A stretch of DNA of 64,000 nucleotides. Source: Babylonia areolata. Taxonomy: Eukaryota; Mollusca; Gastropoda; Neogastropoda; Buccinidae. The translations under genes and the position numbers were made by a program. The stretch is from NCBI RefSeq assembly GCF_041734735.1, contig NC_134878.1:37819867-37883866 (forward strand), in the 5' to 3' direction. Under the pieces are notes generated by a model. The model searched no databases, was not told the origin of the DNA, and saw only the letters and a program-made list of their open reading frames with translations. This document shows positions 1-11,700 of this stretch, piece by piece (within the stretch, counting starts at the first letter, position 1; every line of letters begins with the position of its first letter).

Positions 1-21
1 CGTTTCAGCATCAGTTCAAGC

Positions 22-59
<38 letters not shown>

Positions 60-295
60 ACAACTACAAACAACCAACCAAAAACGTGTTAAACAATACT
101 CAACGAAGAAGAAGCTGCGGTATTAGCAATTGCAGCAGCAGCATCAGTGGTAGCAGCGGCAGCGGTAGTAATTGAGGCAGCAGAAGGAGAAGGAAAAGGA
201 ACAACAGCAGCTGCAGTAAACGCCGTTGCAGAAATCGTCACAAAAACAGTTATACAGGTGGAATAAGAAGAGCGACAGCAACTGGGTAGAAGCAT
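1..295. other. Low-complexity flank, CA repeat and CAG-rich stretch
   Basis: A (CA)n run lies at about 28-54, followed by sequence rich in AGCAGC/GCAGCA trinucleotides (about 130-230). Open frames here read as Ala/Ser/Thr-rich peptides with no family signature, which is what such repeats produce. No gene is supported. Confidence 0.7.
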
Positions 296-457
296 TGAGC
301 TGAACAGGACGACTGAGCTGAACAGGACGACTGAGCTGAACAGGACTATTGAGCTGAACAGGACTATTGAGCTGAACAGGACTACTGAGCTGAACAGGAC
401 TATTGAGCTGAACAGGACTATTGAGCTGAACAGGACCACCGAGCTCAACACAGCAGC
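296..457. repeat. 18-bp minisatellite, about 8-9 units
   Basis: Eight head-to-tail copies of an 18-bp unit, TGAGCTGAACAGGACNAN, with variation confined to the last three bases (GAC, TAT, TAC, CAC), plus a degenerate ninth. Because 18 is a multiple of three, the array stays open in several frames and reads on the minus strand as a six-residue SSIVLF-like repeat. I regard that as a by-product, not a protein. Confidence 0.9.
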
Positions 458-1565
458 ACTATCAGTAGCCACAGAGGCAGCTAGTACTGGAAATACTGGT
501 TGGAAGAATCAGTACTCGCAAAACGTTAATATCATCAGCACTAGTGATTTCAGTATTTGCAACAGTAGTATGAACAGCAGTAGCAATGCTAACAGCAGTG
601 GCAACAATGCAAAGCAAACAAAACAATACACCATTGCAGATATTTGAAACAACTGAATAAAACATATCATAAATATTCAACGTCAGCTGTGTCAACAACA
701 CTCACAAACTTTCATGTCAAACGAAAGATAGAAATGTAAACGTACACCCTAAAATAAATGTTATATAGTCTTAGCAATAGTAGCAGAAGCAGCAGCTGCT
801 GCGGTAGAATGTCCATGACAGCAGCTTGTAGCGGCAGTGTTAGGAGCACTAGTATTGATATTGCAGCAGTTGTAGCTGCAGCTGTCAGTCTCACAGTTAT
901 TTTCAGCACAAGCAGAACGTAGAGATGTTTGCCGTCTTGACAGCTTGCTGTTGAAGACGGTTCTCTCTCTCTCTCTCTCTCTCTCTGTTATTTTTCTTTT
1001 CCGCTTTTTTTTATCACTTCAGCGTGTTGCTTTTGTTTTCTTGCTTTTTTTCAGTTGTTGTGCGCTTTTTTTTTCTCTTTTTTTGTGTTTGTTTGTCTTC
1101 CTGATTGAATTTCTTTCTTTATCTTTTTTGCGTAGTTTCTTTTTTCTTCTTCTTTTCCTTCTTCGTCTATTTTTTGTGTTTTGTATCTTTTTGACAATTT
1201 CTGTATACATTACAAAATCAATCGATAAGAATAATATTAAAAGATAACAGAGAGAAAGTAAGGGGAAGAGAGTCAGTGAGCAGGAGGGTGTGGTTGTAAA
1301 GAAAGAAAGAAAGACAGGGGGGAAAAAAGCACACACACACACAAAAAAAAAACGAAGTAAAGAAAACAGAAGAAGAAAATACCTGAGAAGGAAAAGAAAT
1401 CAATTTGAGAAACGTGGACAGGAAAGAAAAGTATGCCATCACACGGGGCTGTCTCCAACGGTGGAAGGATAGAGGAGGGTGTGCAACGAAAGAAACAGGG
1501 AGATGGAGCGGGTGAATGAAGGATGCAGGGGGTGACCGGTCGGGGATGGAGGAAAGAATGCGACT
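458..1565. other. Low-complexity interval, no gene seen
   Basis: CAG/CAA-rich sequence to about 900, a (TC)n run at about 961-987, a long T-rich tract (about 1000-1200) and an A/G-rich tract (about 1250-1560). No family signature is visible on either strand. Confidence 0.6.
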
Positions 1566-1784
1566 GCGAAAATTTTTAGTCAGATTAGGCCAAGGCCTCT
1601 AACTGAAGGAGGCAAACATAAGCTACTTCAATCACACAAGGAAATACTGAGATAAAACATCAAGTTATAGATAATAATAATTGTTTTCGGGAAACTTTCA
1701 CATTTCTTTTGTAGACCACGGTAGTCTAAGTTGCAACCAAACGTAATCGTTGAAGAGCTTTTTAAATGTAGAACGCCAGATTAT

Positions 1785-3321
1785 TTAGTACAATTTCGTT
1801 TCTAGAGGATTACGAAAAGATTTAGGCTGAATATATTTCATCCTCAAGTCATGAAGAACAGGACAGCCAAGCATAAAATGAATTTCATCTTCCTCACTGT
1901 CATGGCATAACCGACATAACATTTTATCGACTCTTCTATCATTAAATCTAGAGCGGTGATTTGCAATGTCTGAGACACCAAATCTTAGTTTTGTCAACGC
2001 ACATTTGATATATCTGTTCATTACAATTTCAATGTAGGGTTCAACATGATGAGTTAACTTAAACATCCTGTATTCAGCAAATCTGCTACTGTTCTGAATA
2101 TGATTATGCCAGTCCTGTCATCTACAGTCAATAATTCTTTGTTTAAAGCCGTTTATAAATCCTGTTATATTTTCAACACCCTGGTTATCCCAGACATATG
2201 AAAATCCATAAGAACACAGACATGTTCGTATGCTTGTAACCCAAGTTCTCTTTCCACTACAGTCTAAATTATACAGTGTTTTATATGCTTTATATGGTCG
2301 TCTATGATTTCCCATTTTTGTTAATTTCAGCAAATAACTAATACATTTCACATAGGAATTCAAGTATATAGGGTATATGCCGAGTTCCCCATAAATTAAA
2401 TCATTCGGTGTCCGACTGTCAACATTCAAAAAACGTTTCATAGCAAACAAATGTAAACTTTCAATGTCCCTACTGATTTCGAACGCCCATATTTCAGCAC
2501 CATACTGTAAAATAGATTGTACCTGTGAATCAAACAGTTTCACAATTATAGAGAATGAGCTGCAATCTAGTCGATACATGACACGTAGTATATTCAAAAC
2601 AGCTCTTTTAGCTCTGTTTACCAAATCTCCACAGGCAAAGGTGAAACTGAGTCTAGCTGAAAAGAAAATCCCAAGATATTTATACATGTTTACAACTTTT
2701 ACTGTTTCATTTCCATACGTCCATTGTTCATGTCTCGACAGATACCCACCTTTACGAAAAACAATTATATCTGGGGGGGGGGGGGGGGGGGGGGGGTTCC
2801 ATATCTACTTTTAACTCTAATCTCATAGCGGTTTCATACAGACTATTCAACTGTCTTTGCAGACCTATTACTGATATTGATTGTAAAATAATATCATCAG
2901 CAAATAATAACATAAACAATTCAACAAAATCAAAAGGCAATCCATGTCGGCCATTTTCAATAATTTCTAATGCAAGTTCATTGACAAAGAGTGAGAATAA
3001 TACTGGACTATACACATCACCTTGTTTTACCCCTCTTGTACAATTTATAAAATCAGATAGTTTTGCTCCACTTCTTATCCTCGCTTTTACTTCACTATAC
3101 ATAGTTTTAATACGTTTATATAACTTACCCTTTATTACATTTTTTAACAACACAGGCAAGAACAGCTTCCTTGAAATTGAGTCAAATGCCTTTTCAAAAT
3201 CCACAAACGCTGCGTATAACTTTTGATTATGAGCAAATTGTTTCTGAACAGCAGCTGATAAAGTAAATATATGGTCTATTGTACAGTAATCTTTCTTAAA
3301 ACCAGCCTGAACAGTTAAGGA
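1785..3321 (-). pseudogene. LINE-A ORF2 remnant (reverse transcriptase and C-terminus)
   Basis: In minus-strand order: QAGF and FDFEKAFDS-like palm motifs (about 3309-3170), GVKQGDVYSP, then the catalytic FADD (about 2900), a poly-G interruption at 2773-2796, the MYKYLGIFFS block (from about 2687), LLDSQ-like and LQYGAEIWAF motifs, and finally a CRLCHDSEEDEIHFMLGC zinc-knuckle-like motif (about 1935-1890). The frame changes at the poly-G tract and again between 2118 and 2066, so the gene is dead. The endonuclease half is missing. Similarity to ORF2 of the element at 60.2-63.8 kb is clear along the whole length. Confidence 0.85.
2773..2796. repeat. Poly-G tract (24 G) inside LINE-A
   Basis: An uninterrupted run of 24 G on the plus strand splits the reverse transcriptase remnant. 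On the coding strand it reads as poly-proline. Its length should be taken as approximate because such tracts are poorly sequenced. Confidence 0.9.
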
Positions 3322-3404
3322 TGATATTGGCATTGCAACAGACTTGATTGATGTAGATGTTGATTTAGCACTAAACAAGTTCAATCAAATAGTTAAAGAC
3401 CAGG
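3322..3404 (+). mobile_element. Inverted 5' segment of LINE-A
   Basis: On the plus strand this short stretch encodes LIDVDVDLALNKFNQIVKD, matching the pre-reverse-transcriptase linker of the LINE at 60.2-63.8 kb (LIDVDINQALKVFNECIKD). It lies head to head with the minus-strand reverse transcriptase of LINE-A. The element region between this linker and the palm is absent. The pattern fits twin priming with a deletion at the inversion joint. Confidence 0.7.
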
Positions 3405-4440
3405 CACAGAAAAACCCCAGTCTTGATGGAACACGAAGCAAAGCCTATCCCGGCAAATGTCACCCACCCATTTTGGAAGAGGCGGGTGTTCCAGACAGTC
3501 GTCACCAGCATTCCCGGAGTGGATAAGAGAGGAACACAGTCAGACACCCAAAGGAAGACCCTGGCCATGGAGTACATCTGTAACCAGTACCCCCAGGAAG
3601 ACTGGGCCCATGTCTTTACAGATGGCTCCGCCACAGAAGCAACGAGGGATGGTGGAGCTGGAATCTTCCTCCGATACAAAGACGGAGATGAAGAAATTGC
3701 AGTCCCAACAGGAAAATACTCCACCAACTTCCGAGCTGAGCGAGAAGCCCTCTGTGAGGCAGCCACAACAGTCGCGCAGAACTCCACAAGAACGACAGGG
3801 CAGGTGGTGGTGTTCTCAGACGCTCTCTCCGTGCTCCAAGCCCACAAGAACTCCCGCTGCAAAGAACAGAACCATCTCACTTCAGCCCTTGTTGCCCTGA
3901 GTGCCAGAGTGGAGAAAGTGGTGATACAATGGGTACCAGCACACTGTGGCATCAGAGGCAACAAAAAAGCGGACATTCTGGCAAAAGACGGTGCACAGAA
4001 GGAGCAGGCCAACAAACTGGTGGCATACAATGAAATCAAGACAATCATCAAGGCACAGCAAGGAATAAAGTGGCGCCTCCAGCACCCCGAATATAACCCA
4101 GAAGACAGATACCATTTGCTGGAACGATGGGAACAGGTCAAGATCTTCCACCTGAGGACTGGACACAACCGCCTGCTCCACCACATGCACACAAAATTTG
4201 GCATTGGACAGAGTGGAGAGTGCCCTTGTGGTGAGGGACCAATGACAACCGACCACATCCTTCAAGACTGTACGACGCATGCAGCATCCAGGAGGAAGTA
4301 CTGGCCAACACCGACAGCAATGGAAGCCAAGCTGTACGGCACCCTGGAGAAGCTGCGACTGACAGCAGCCTTCATCGAAGACACCGGGCTGGTCATCTAA
4401 CGGGAGGCGAACGAGGTAGAAGAACAACTTCAACAGCAGG
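3405..4440 (+). mobile_element. 5'-truncated RNase H-bearing LINE (3' end)
   Basis: Only the RNase H domain, C-terminal zinc-knuckle-like region and a short 3' UTR remain. LINEs with an RNase H domain downstream of the reverse transcriptase belong mainly to the I/Ingi/LOA-type group; the exact clade is not resolvable here. The 3' UTR runs straight into the 30-bp G-rich minisatellite at 4453. The left end abuts the inverted piece of LINE-A. Confidence 0.8.
3426..4400 (+). pseudogene. LINE RNase H domain and C-terminus (5'-truncated ORF2)
   Basis: An open stretch of about 324 codons ending in TAA at 4398-4400. RNase H signatures are present in order: FTDGSA (first Asp, about 3613), RAEREAL (Glu, about 3740), FSDALSVLQA (Asp, about 3815) and WVPAHCGIRGNKKADILA (His and last Asp, about 3930-3985), so the four-acid active site looks preserved. 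It is followed by LRTGHNRL and CPCGEGPMTTDHILQDC, a C-x-C...H...C motif usual at the end of these ORFs. The reverse transcriptase is missing. The first ATG at 3426 is only the first Met after the truncation point. Confidence 0.85.
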
Positions 4441-4452
4441 TGAAAATATTTG

Positions 4453-5897
4453 GGATGGGGTGGGGTGGGGTGGGTAAGGCAGAAGAAAGGATGGGGTGGG
4501 GTGGTAAGGCAGGAGAAAGGATGGGGTGGGGTGGGTAAGGCAGAAGAAAGGATGGGGTGGGGTGGTAAGGCAGGAGAAAGGATAGGGTGGGGTGGGTGAG
4601 GCAGGGGAAAGGATGGGGTGGGGTGGTAAGGCAGGAGAAAGGATGGGGTGGGGTGGTAAGGCAGAAGAAAGGATGGGGTGGGGTGGTAAGGCAGGAGAAA
4701 GGATGGGGTGGGGTGGTAAGGCAGGAGAAAGGATGGGGTGGGGTGGTAGGGCAGGAGAAAGGATGGGGTAGGCAGGGGAAAGGATGGGGTGGGGTGGTAA
4801 GGCAGGAGAAAGGATGGGGTGGGGTGGTAAGGCAGGGGAAAGGATGGGGTGGGGTGGTAAGGCAGGGGAAAGGATGGGGTGGGGTGGTAAGGCAGGAGAA
4901 AGGATGGGGTGGGGTGGTAAGGCAGGGGAAAGGATGGGGTGGGGTGGTAAGGCAGGGGAAAGGATGGGGTGGGGTGGTAAGGCAGGAGAAAGGATGGGGT
5001 GGGGTGGTAAGGCAGGGGAAAGGATGGGGTGGGGTGGTAAGGCAGGGGAAAGGATGGGGTGGGGTGGTAAGGCAGGGGAAAGGGTGGGGTGGGGTGGTAA
5101 GGCAGGAGAAAGGATGGGGTGGGGTGGTAAGGCAGGAGAAAGGATGGGGTGGGGTGGGGTGGTAAGGCAGGAGAAAGGATGGGGTGGGGTGGTAAGGCAG
5201 GAGAAAGGATGGGGTGGGGTGGTAAGGCTGGAGAAAGGATGGGGTGGGGTGGTAAGGCAGGAGAAAGGATGGGGTGGGGTGGTAAGGCAGGAGAAAGGAT
5301 GGGGTGGGGTGGTAAGGCAGGAGAAAGGATGGGGTGGGGTGGTAAGGCAGGAGAAAGGATGGGGTGGGGTGGTAAGGCAGGAGAAAGGATGGGGTGGGGT
5401 GGTAAGGCTGGAGAAAGGATGGGGTGGGGTGGTAAGGCAGGAGAAAGGATGGGGTGGGGTGGTAAGGCTGGAGAAAGGATGGGGTGGGGTGGTAAGGCTG
5501 GAGAAAGGATGGGGTGGGGTGGTAAGGCAGGAGAAAGGATGGGGTGGGGTGGTAAGGCAGGAGAAAGGATGGGGTGGGGTGGTAAGGCTGGAGAAAGGAT
5601 GGGGTGGGGTGGTAAGGCAGGAGAAAGGATGGGGTGGGGTGGTAAGGCTGGAGAAAGGATGGGGTGGGGTGGTAAGGCTGGAGAAAGGATGGGGTGGGGT
5701 GGTAAGGCTGGAGAAAGGATGGGGTGGGGTGGTAAGGCAGGAGAAAGGATGGGGTGGGGGTGGTAAGGCAGGAGAAAGGATGGGGTGGGGTGGTAAGGCT
5801 GGAGAAAGGATGGGGTGGGGTGGTAAGGCTGGAGAAAGGATGGGGTGGGGTGGTAAGGCAGGAGAAAGGATGGGGTGGCGTGGGTAAGGCAGGGGAA
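4453..5897. repeat. G-rich 30-bp minisatellite, about 48 units
   Basis: Tandem copies of a 30-bp unit AGGATGGGGTGGGGTGGTAA + GGCAGGAGAA. Variants differ mainly in the GGCAGGAGAA part (GGAG, GGGG, GAAG, or CTGG instead of CAGG) and in an occasional extra G or missing block. The unit holds four or more G-runs, so G-quadruplex formation is plausible. Because the unit is 30 bp, all frames stay open on both strands, which creates long spurious ORFs (for example a 741-codon Pro/His-rich one on the minus strand). Confidence 0.97.
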
Positions 5898-6254
5898 AGC
5901 GGATGAGGACATGATGGTGGTAAGGAGGAAGATGCGATGTACGGGGAAATGTGAAGGAGGACAGAAGCCCAAGTTGTGAAGATGTTTGGAAAATAGGGAG
6001 GGGAAAAGTGGAAAAAGAAGAAAGGTTATGGAAGAAAGAAAGAAAGAAAGAAAAAAAAGAAGGAAAGAAACACATGTCACAAAAAGACAGATGGGAAGAA
6101 AGAGCAAAAGAAAGTGAGTGAGGTGAAGATGTGTGAATCAAAGAAAAAAAAGGGAGAAGAAAAATCGACAAAGGAAGAAAGGGGGAAACAATGTTGGGAG
6201 AGAGAGAGAGAGGGAGAGAAAGACAGACAGACAGACAGAGAAATATGCGGATGT
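5898..6254. other. Purine-rich low-complexity interval
   Basis: GAAA/GAAG-rich sequence with (GAAA)n at about 6030-6055, (GA)n at about 6200-6215 and (GACA)n at about 6222-6238. No gene is supported. Confidence 0.7.
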
Positions 6255-7655
6255 GAATGTTTTATTTATATATAGGCCATTGCCCCTCAAAGGGGTGCAA
6301 TATACAAATAACCACACAATTTGCAGGTGATTATGAAGTTGTAACAGATAGGAAATACGATACTTTGTACAAGTGAATTGACAAAATCCCTTCGACGATT
6401 TCTTTTTCAGATGCCAGACTTTAAGCAAAACTGATAGGATATAGATATCTTTAGAATGTAGGTTGAATATAAAGCATTCTCAAACTAGCTGAAGCAGAAC
6501 AAACATAGAACAAATGTAGCTTGTTTTCACTCCCATTTCTGCACAAAAAGCAGAAAAAGCAGAATGTTTCTTGAAAAGACAGTGATGCTGAGAACTATCT
6601 TAAATGCCAAAAACGAAACATTGTCACAATAAATTTCAAGTGTTTGTCTAAGTTCATTCGCAAGTAGACCTTACATCATGCACAAAACAAGATATCTTAT
6701 ATATGCAAAACCTATCTCTATTTTTGATATAGGTTATTCAACATCTTGCATACCTTGATCTTCCCATACAAATTCAAAACCACACCGATACAATTTACAA
6801 CGAACCTTTGAAACCCAACTTCTTTCATCGTTTGCATCCAAATCAGTAAACATTCAATAAGCTTTCCGTGGTAATCTGCAACCATCTATTCATGTTGATT
6901 TAAACCAGTAACGTATAGAACTTGGTACACAGTTGATATCAGTTTGATATTTGGTATTTTTTTCCATAAACAACTGAGGTGTTTTGGTGTTGTCTGTTCA
7001 ACCCATAACATTTTTTCGGTAAAAAAAAAGAACTTTCTCACAGTGACTTGCAGCATCGTCCAACCTCCAAAGTTCGGCCCCACACTGTACAGTTGGCTGA
7101 GCCTGAGAATCAAAATGATTTTAGAAACGCTCATAGCCAAGTTATTGTTTTCAAAGAACGTAATTACATAATGCATAGCGCAGCATTCTTTGCTTTACTT
7201 GTCAGGTCAACATTATGCTGATGTTAAACTAAGTTCCACTTTTCTCTGCTGCGTAGTAATCACCCTTCCAAAAACATATTACTTTTGTTTAAATTTACCT
7301 TCAAATCAAAAGAAGAGGCTGTGTTTCTAACCAAACCTTTTTCAGATAACAGCGATACGTCATCAGAGCGCCGTGTTTTCCAGTTTGAATAACTTCAATA
7401 CAGACTTCGTTAAAAAAAAAAAAAAAGAAAAAAAAAGAAGGTGCAAACAAGAAAGGACTATATACATCACCTGCTTCAAGCCATACGTGCACCTTAATTG
7501 AAGGGCATGATGGGTGCAAGGAGGACACTTGGATCCACTTTTCATCGTAACTTTCACGTTACAATACATGCTCTTCATATAATGGCATAGCTTACTATTT
7601 ATTTCGTTTTTCAGTAGGATAGACCAAAGAATTCTTCTATTTAAAGAATTACAGA
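6255..7655 (-). mobile_element. LINE-D: decayed, 5'-truncated LINE related to LINE-A
   Basis: On the minus strand, weak but ordered matches to ORF2 of the 2A LINE are visible: SLNRRILWSILLK (about 7640-7600), YMKSMYCNVKVTMKSG (about 7580-7530), a GLKQ...DVYSPFLF block (about 7490-7440, followed by a poly-A/T tract), TGKHGA (about 7380), LSQLYSVGPNFGGW (about 7110-7065) and VYQVLYVTGLNQ (about 6930-6895). The 3' end carries a CCCCT-AGGGG hairpin (6283-6295), GGCCT and an A-rich terminus near 6256. Frames change many times, so this is an old copy. The 5' end stops at a TG/CG microsatellite. Confidence 0.8.
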
Positions 7656-7694
<39 letters not shown>

Positions 7695-8721
7695 CGCGCG
7701 CGCGCGCTCGCCCGCGTGTGTGTGTTTGTATGTGTGTGTGTTTGTGTGTGACAGAGAGAGCCGGGAGTTGAGGTGAATGGACATAAGCTCCTCTGACAAG
7801 CTCCCCCGCCCCCTCTCCCCGCCCCCCTTTCCCTATCCTCACCCCAATCCCCGAACTGGTTAGCTCCGCGCAGCAGATGGTAGGGAAAAGAAAAGAAGAG
7901 AGAGAGAGAGAGCAACAAAAACAAAATCAAAGTACGAAAAAAAAATGTTCTCGGTAAAAGAACTGCAGCCAACAAACACGTTTTAGCTTCTTTTAGATGG
8001 ACAGCAAAACAGAAAGACACAAAGCATAACAAAACCAGTCCCTGCTCCTGTCCCTCTGCATGTGATCACCAAAGGGAAGTAAAACTGTAGGAGTTTGAGG
8101 AAATGAGGGAAGATGGGGGGGCGCAGAGGGGAGGGGTTGGGGACTGGGGGTGAGTTGAGGCGGTGAGAGAGAGAGAGAGAGAAGGTGAACGAAAACAAAG
8201 CCGTTCAAAACAAGTTGTAGATGGCGGTAATGGATAGAACCTAACACCAACTTTGTCGGGTCGTTTTGGTCCGGACACCGACTGGGCAGAAAAATACAAT
8301 TTGTAGGTTTCCGAGTTCAGCTAACTGATTCGCGTGCATGCGCGCGCGCGTGTGTATGTGTGTGAGTGTGTGTGTGTGTGTGTGTAATGAGAATATTGGG
8401 TGACTTTTGGTTCCGGAGGTTTGCGTTGACATCATGTAAAATATATATAATGATATTTCAAAGAAATAAGGTGAAGCTACTACGGTGACATAGAATGAAC
8501 TAGAACAAAGGTAAAATCAAGGAAACGAACGAGAACAGTAAACATAAAGTGAAATAAATTGAAATGCCGTAAAATGAAAAAAAAAGGAAAAAAGAAATCT
8601 GAAAATAAAATAAAAGATAAAAGATAAAATCGAATTAATGAGGAAATAACTCTAACAATAAAATAAAACAGCGTGACATTCATGAAAATATTCAAAGAAA
8701 TACAGAAAAAGATAAGGTGAA
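7656..8721. other. Microsatellites and low-complexity sequence, no gene seen
   Basis: (TG)n running into (CG)n at about 7657-7708 and more TG repeats to about 7750; C- and G-rich blocks at 7795-7850 and 8110-8165; (GA)n at about 7900 and 8165-8185; CG/TG repeats at about 8335-8385; then AT-rich sequence. Open frames here are low-complexity shadows. Confidence 0.6.
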
Positions 8722-8755
<34 letters not shown>

Positions 8756-11700
8756 GTACTTATATAGCGCTAAATCTTGTGCATAAACAAATCAAAGCGC
8801 TTTCGCACCAGTCATTCTCACGCAAGCATAACTCTAAAACTGAAAAAAACTAAAAAGACAAGGAAGAGGCAGGGAAGGGAGGCTACTTTGGGAAGAGGTG
8901 GGTTTTAAGGCCAGACTTGAAAGAGCTGAGTGTGGAGACTTGACGAAGCGAAAGAGGAAGTTCATTCCAATTGCAAGGTCCAGAGACAGAGAAAGAACGG
9001 TGGCCAACAGTCGAGAGTTTGAATCTGGGTATATGTAAGTGGAGTGGATCCGAAGCTGATCGTAGTGTGCGAGATGGAGTGTAGAGGTGAAGGCAGCCAC
9101 AGAGATAGGAAGGGGCTGATTTGTGAATACATTTGTAGCATAGAGTGCTGATCTTGTACTTTATTCGGTGTGAGACAGGGAGCCAGTGGAAATGTTGCAA
9201 AAGAGGAGTGGTGTGCTCAGATCTTTTCTTTCTGAGGACGAGTCGGGCAGCAGAATTTTGTATGCGCTGAAGGGACTGAATGGATGAAGCAGGCAAACCA
9301 GACAATAGAGAGTTACAGTAGTCAAGGCGAGAGAGAATGAGAGAAACGACAAGTCTAGATGTTGCGTCAGTGGACAGATATTTCTGGATGGAACTGATGC
9401 GCCGCAGTTGACAGTAGCAGGATTGACATGTCTGATTGATAAATGTTTGCATGGACAGTGTGTTGTCAAGGACAACGCCGAGGTTCCTGACTGAAGTGGA
9501 CAGAGGGATGGATGTACTGCCAAGTTTGATTGTATTAGTTGTAATGGAAGAGAGTTTTTGTTTAGTTCCTATGATCATTGCTTCAGTTTTGTCCGCGTTC
9601 AATTGTAACTTATTTAGAGTCATCCAATTTTGAATATCCAGGAAGCAGTTAGATGTTTCTTGCAAGAGCGACAACAGTTTTTCAGGTGTATCACTCTTCT
9701 GGAGTTGAGTGTCATCAGCATAAGAATGATGACTGACATTATGGCGGTTGATAATTTCAGCGAGAGGAGCAGTGTACAGTGTGAAGAGCACTGGGCCTAA
9801 AACAGATCCCTGTGGGACTCCATGTTCAATTTTAACGGGTTCAGACTGGAAATTATCAACAATGACAGACTGGAATCGATCAGTGAGATAAGATTTGAGC
9901 CAGTTTAGAACAGTGCCGTTGATACCAAATGTAAAATGAAGACGGGAAAGAAGGATTGAATGGTCTATCGTGTCAAAGGCGGCTGACAAGTCGAGAAGAG
10001 TGAGAAGGGAGATCTGTCCTGAGTCGGACGCTAGAAGTAGGTTATTCAGGATGTGGAGGAGAGTGGTTTCGGTGCTGTGGTCAGCACGATAGGCAGACTG
10101 AAATGGGTGGATGAGATTGTTGAAACAAAGGTGATTGTTGAGCTGCTTCAGGACGGCTTTTTCAAGGAGTTTGGACAGGAATGGAAGATTAGAAACTGGT
10201 CGATAGTTTTTCAAAATGTTTGCGTCAAGGTTGGATTTCTTCAGAAGGGGCCGGACTATTGCAGTTTTGAAAGTGGATGGAAACGTTCCAGTGAGAAGGG
10301 ATGAGTTGAAAATGTTGGTGATTGTGGGGAGAAGCTGTGAGACACACTGAGAAAAAACAGAGGCTGGTATAGGATTGAGCTCACAGGATTTTATTGTCAT
10401 TTCTTTGAGGATTTCATGGACATCTGTTTCAGTTAATGGATTAAAGGAATGGAGAGGAGTGCCGTTGAATTGAGGATCAGGATGAGTAGGTTGGAAAGGC
10501 ATTTGGTCTAAGATGGTACGAATATTCTGGACTTTGTCAAAAAAGAAAGAGGAGAAGACATTGGGGAGTTTAGATAAAGTGTAGGCAGAAGGAAGAGGAG
10601 TCTTTTTTGCAGTGCCGAGAAGATTTGACATGATAGTGTAAAGAGATTTGGTGGATGTGGCATCAAGAACTTGAGAAGAAAAGAAGTTTGTCTTCGCTGA
10701 TGAGATCATATGTTTGACTTTATTTATTTGTTTTCGGAAGATTTGATTGTGGACTTTCAGTTTTGTTGATCGCCATCGCCGTTCCAATTGACGACGTTTG
10801 CGTTTTGCAAGTCGAATGTCTTGTGTGTACCACGGGGCGGAAGGTCTATCAGGGAGCATGCGGGTAGTGGGGGGTGCATGTTCATCCAGCAGTTGAGAGA
10901 GGACAGAGTTGTAGTGTGTAGAGACATTGGTGTGGGAAGAAATTTTGGAAAGGCGTTCAGCAGCTTGAGAAGAAAAAGTGTTTATGTTGATGGATTTCAG
11001 GTTGCGACGAGTAACGGATTTTTTGGTTCTGGTAGGTTTTGAAATATTAAGCAAGAATAATACAGCAGAATGGTTGGAAGAGAGTTCGTCAGTTACAGTC
11101 ACTGACGCAATCATAGCATCGGAGTCACGTGTGATGAGCCAGTCCAACGTATGGCCAGATCTGTGTGTTGGTTCTGTAACGAGCTGAGAGAGAGAATGAT
11201 TGGACAGAGATAGACATAGGCGTTTGACATCAGAGGAAGTTTGGTTGTTGAAATGAAAATTGAAGTCTCCGAGGATGATAAGTTTGCCAGAACGAAGGTT
11301 GTAGTAATCAAGTAATGTTCGGAACTCATCGTGAAACAGAGAAGACGTTAGGTTATTTTTACGACTAGGAGGAGGACGATAGAGACAACAGAAGATGATT
11401 GAGTGACCGGGAACATTGAGAGTGACTTCGAGCATTTCAAAAGTGTTATGTGGAAAGGCATGGTTATGGGAGAAGGAAAGGGAAGACTCCAAGATATTTC
11501 TATAGATGATGGCGATGCCACCTCCATGAGACAGTCGAGGAAGTGACTTGGTTTTGTATCCAGGGGGGGTCAGTTGTTTAATTTTGGGTTCGTGACCTTG
11601 TAATTTCAACCAGGTTTCAGTGAGAAATACGATATCAAAATTATTTTCAAAAATATAATCAGAAATATAGTCAGTCTTTTGATCAGGGCAGACAGATTGA

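Larger units (their letters stand above)
1566..3404 (-). mobile_element. LINE-A: 5'-truncated non-LTR retrotransposon with inverted 5' piece
   Basis: Read on the minus strand, this is the 3' half of a LINE of the same kind as the elements at 17.5-22.7 and 37.5-42.5 kb: reverse transcriptase palm, connection region, zinc-knuckle-like C-terminus and a 3' UTR ending in a small hairpin (1595-1613), GGCCT and an A-rich end near 1566. The terminal segment 3322-3404 is LINE sequence in the opposite orientation, as expected from twin priming during insertion. The right boundary abuts another LINE fragment. Family assignment within the APE-type LINEs is not certain. Confidence 0.85.

Noticed and set aside
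296-457. CRISPR-like array
   Set aside because: Units are contiguous 18-bp tandem copies without spacers, in a eukaryotic context.
3882-6171. Very long minus-strand open frames (741 and 592 codons, Pro/His/Leu/Ser-rich) and Gly/Trp-rich plus-strand frames
   Set aside because: They are the 30-bp minisatellite read in different frames; the unit length keeps every frame open. No start context, splice sites or family signature.
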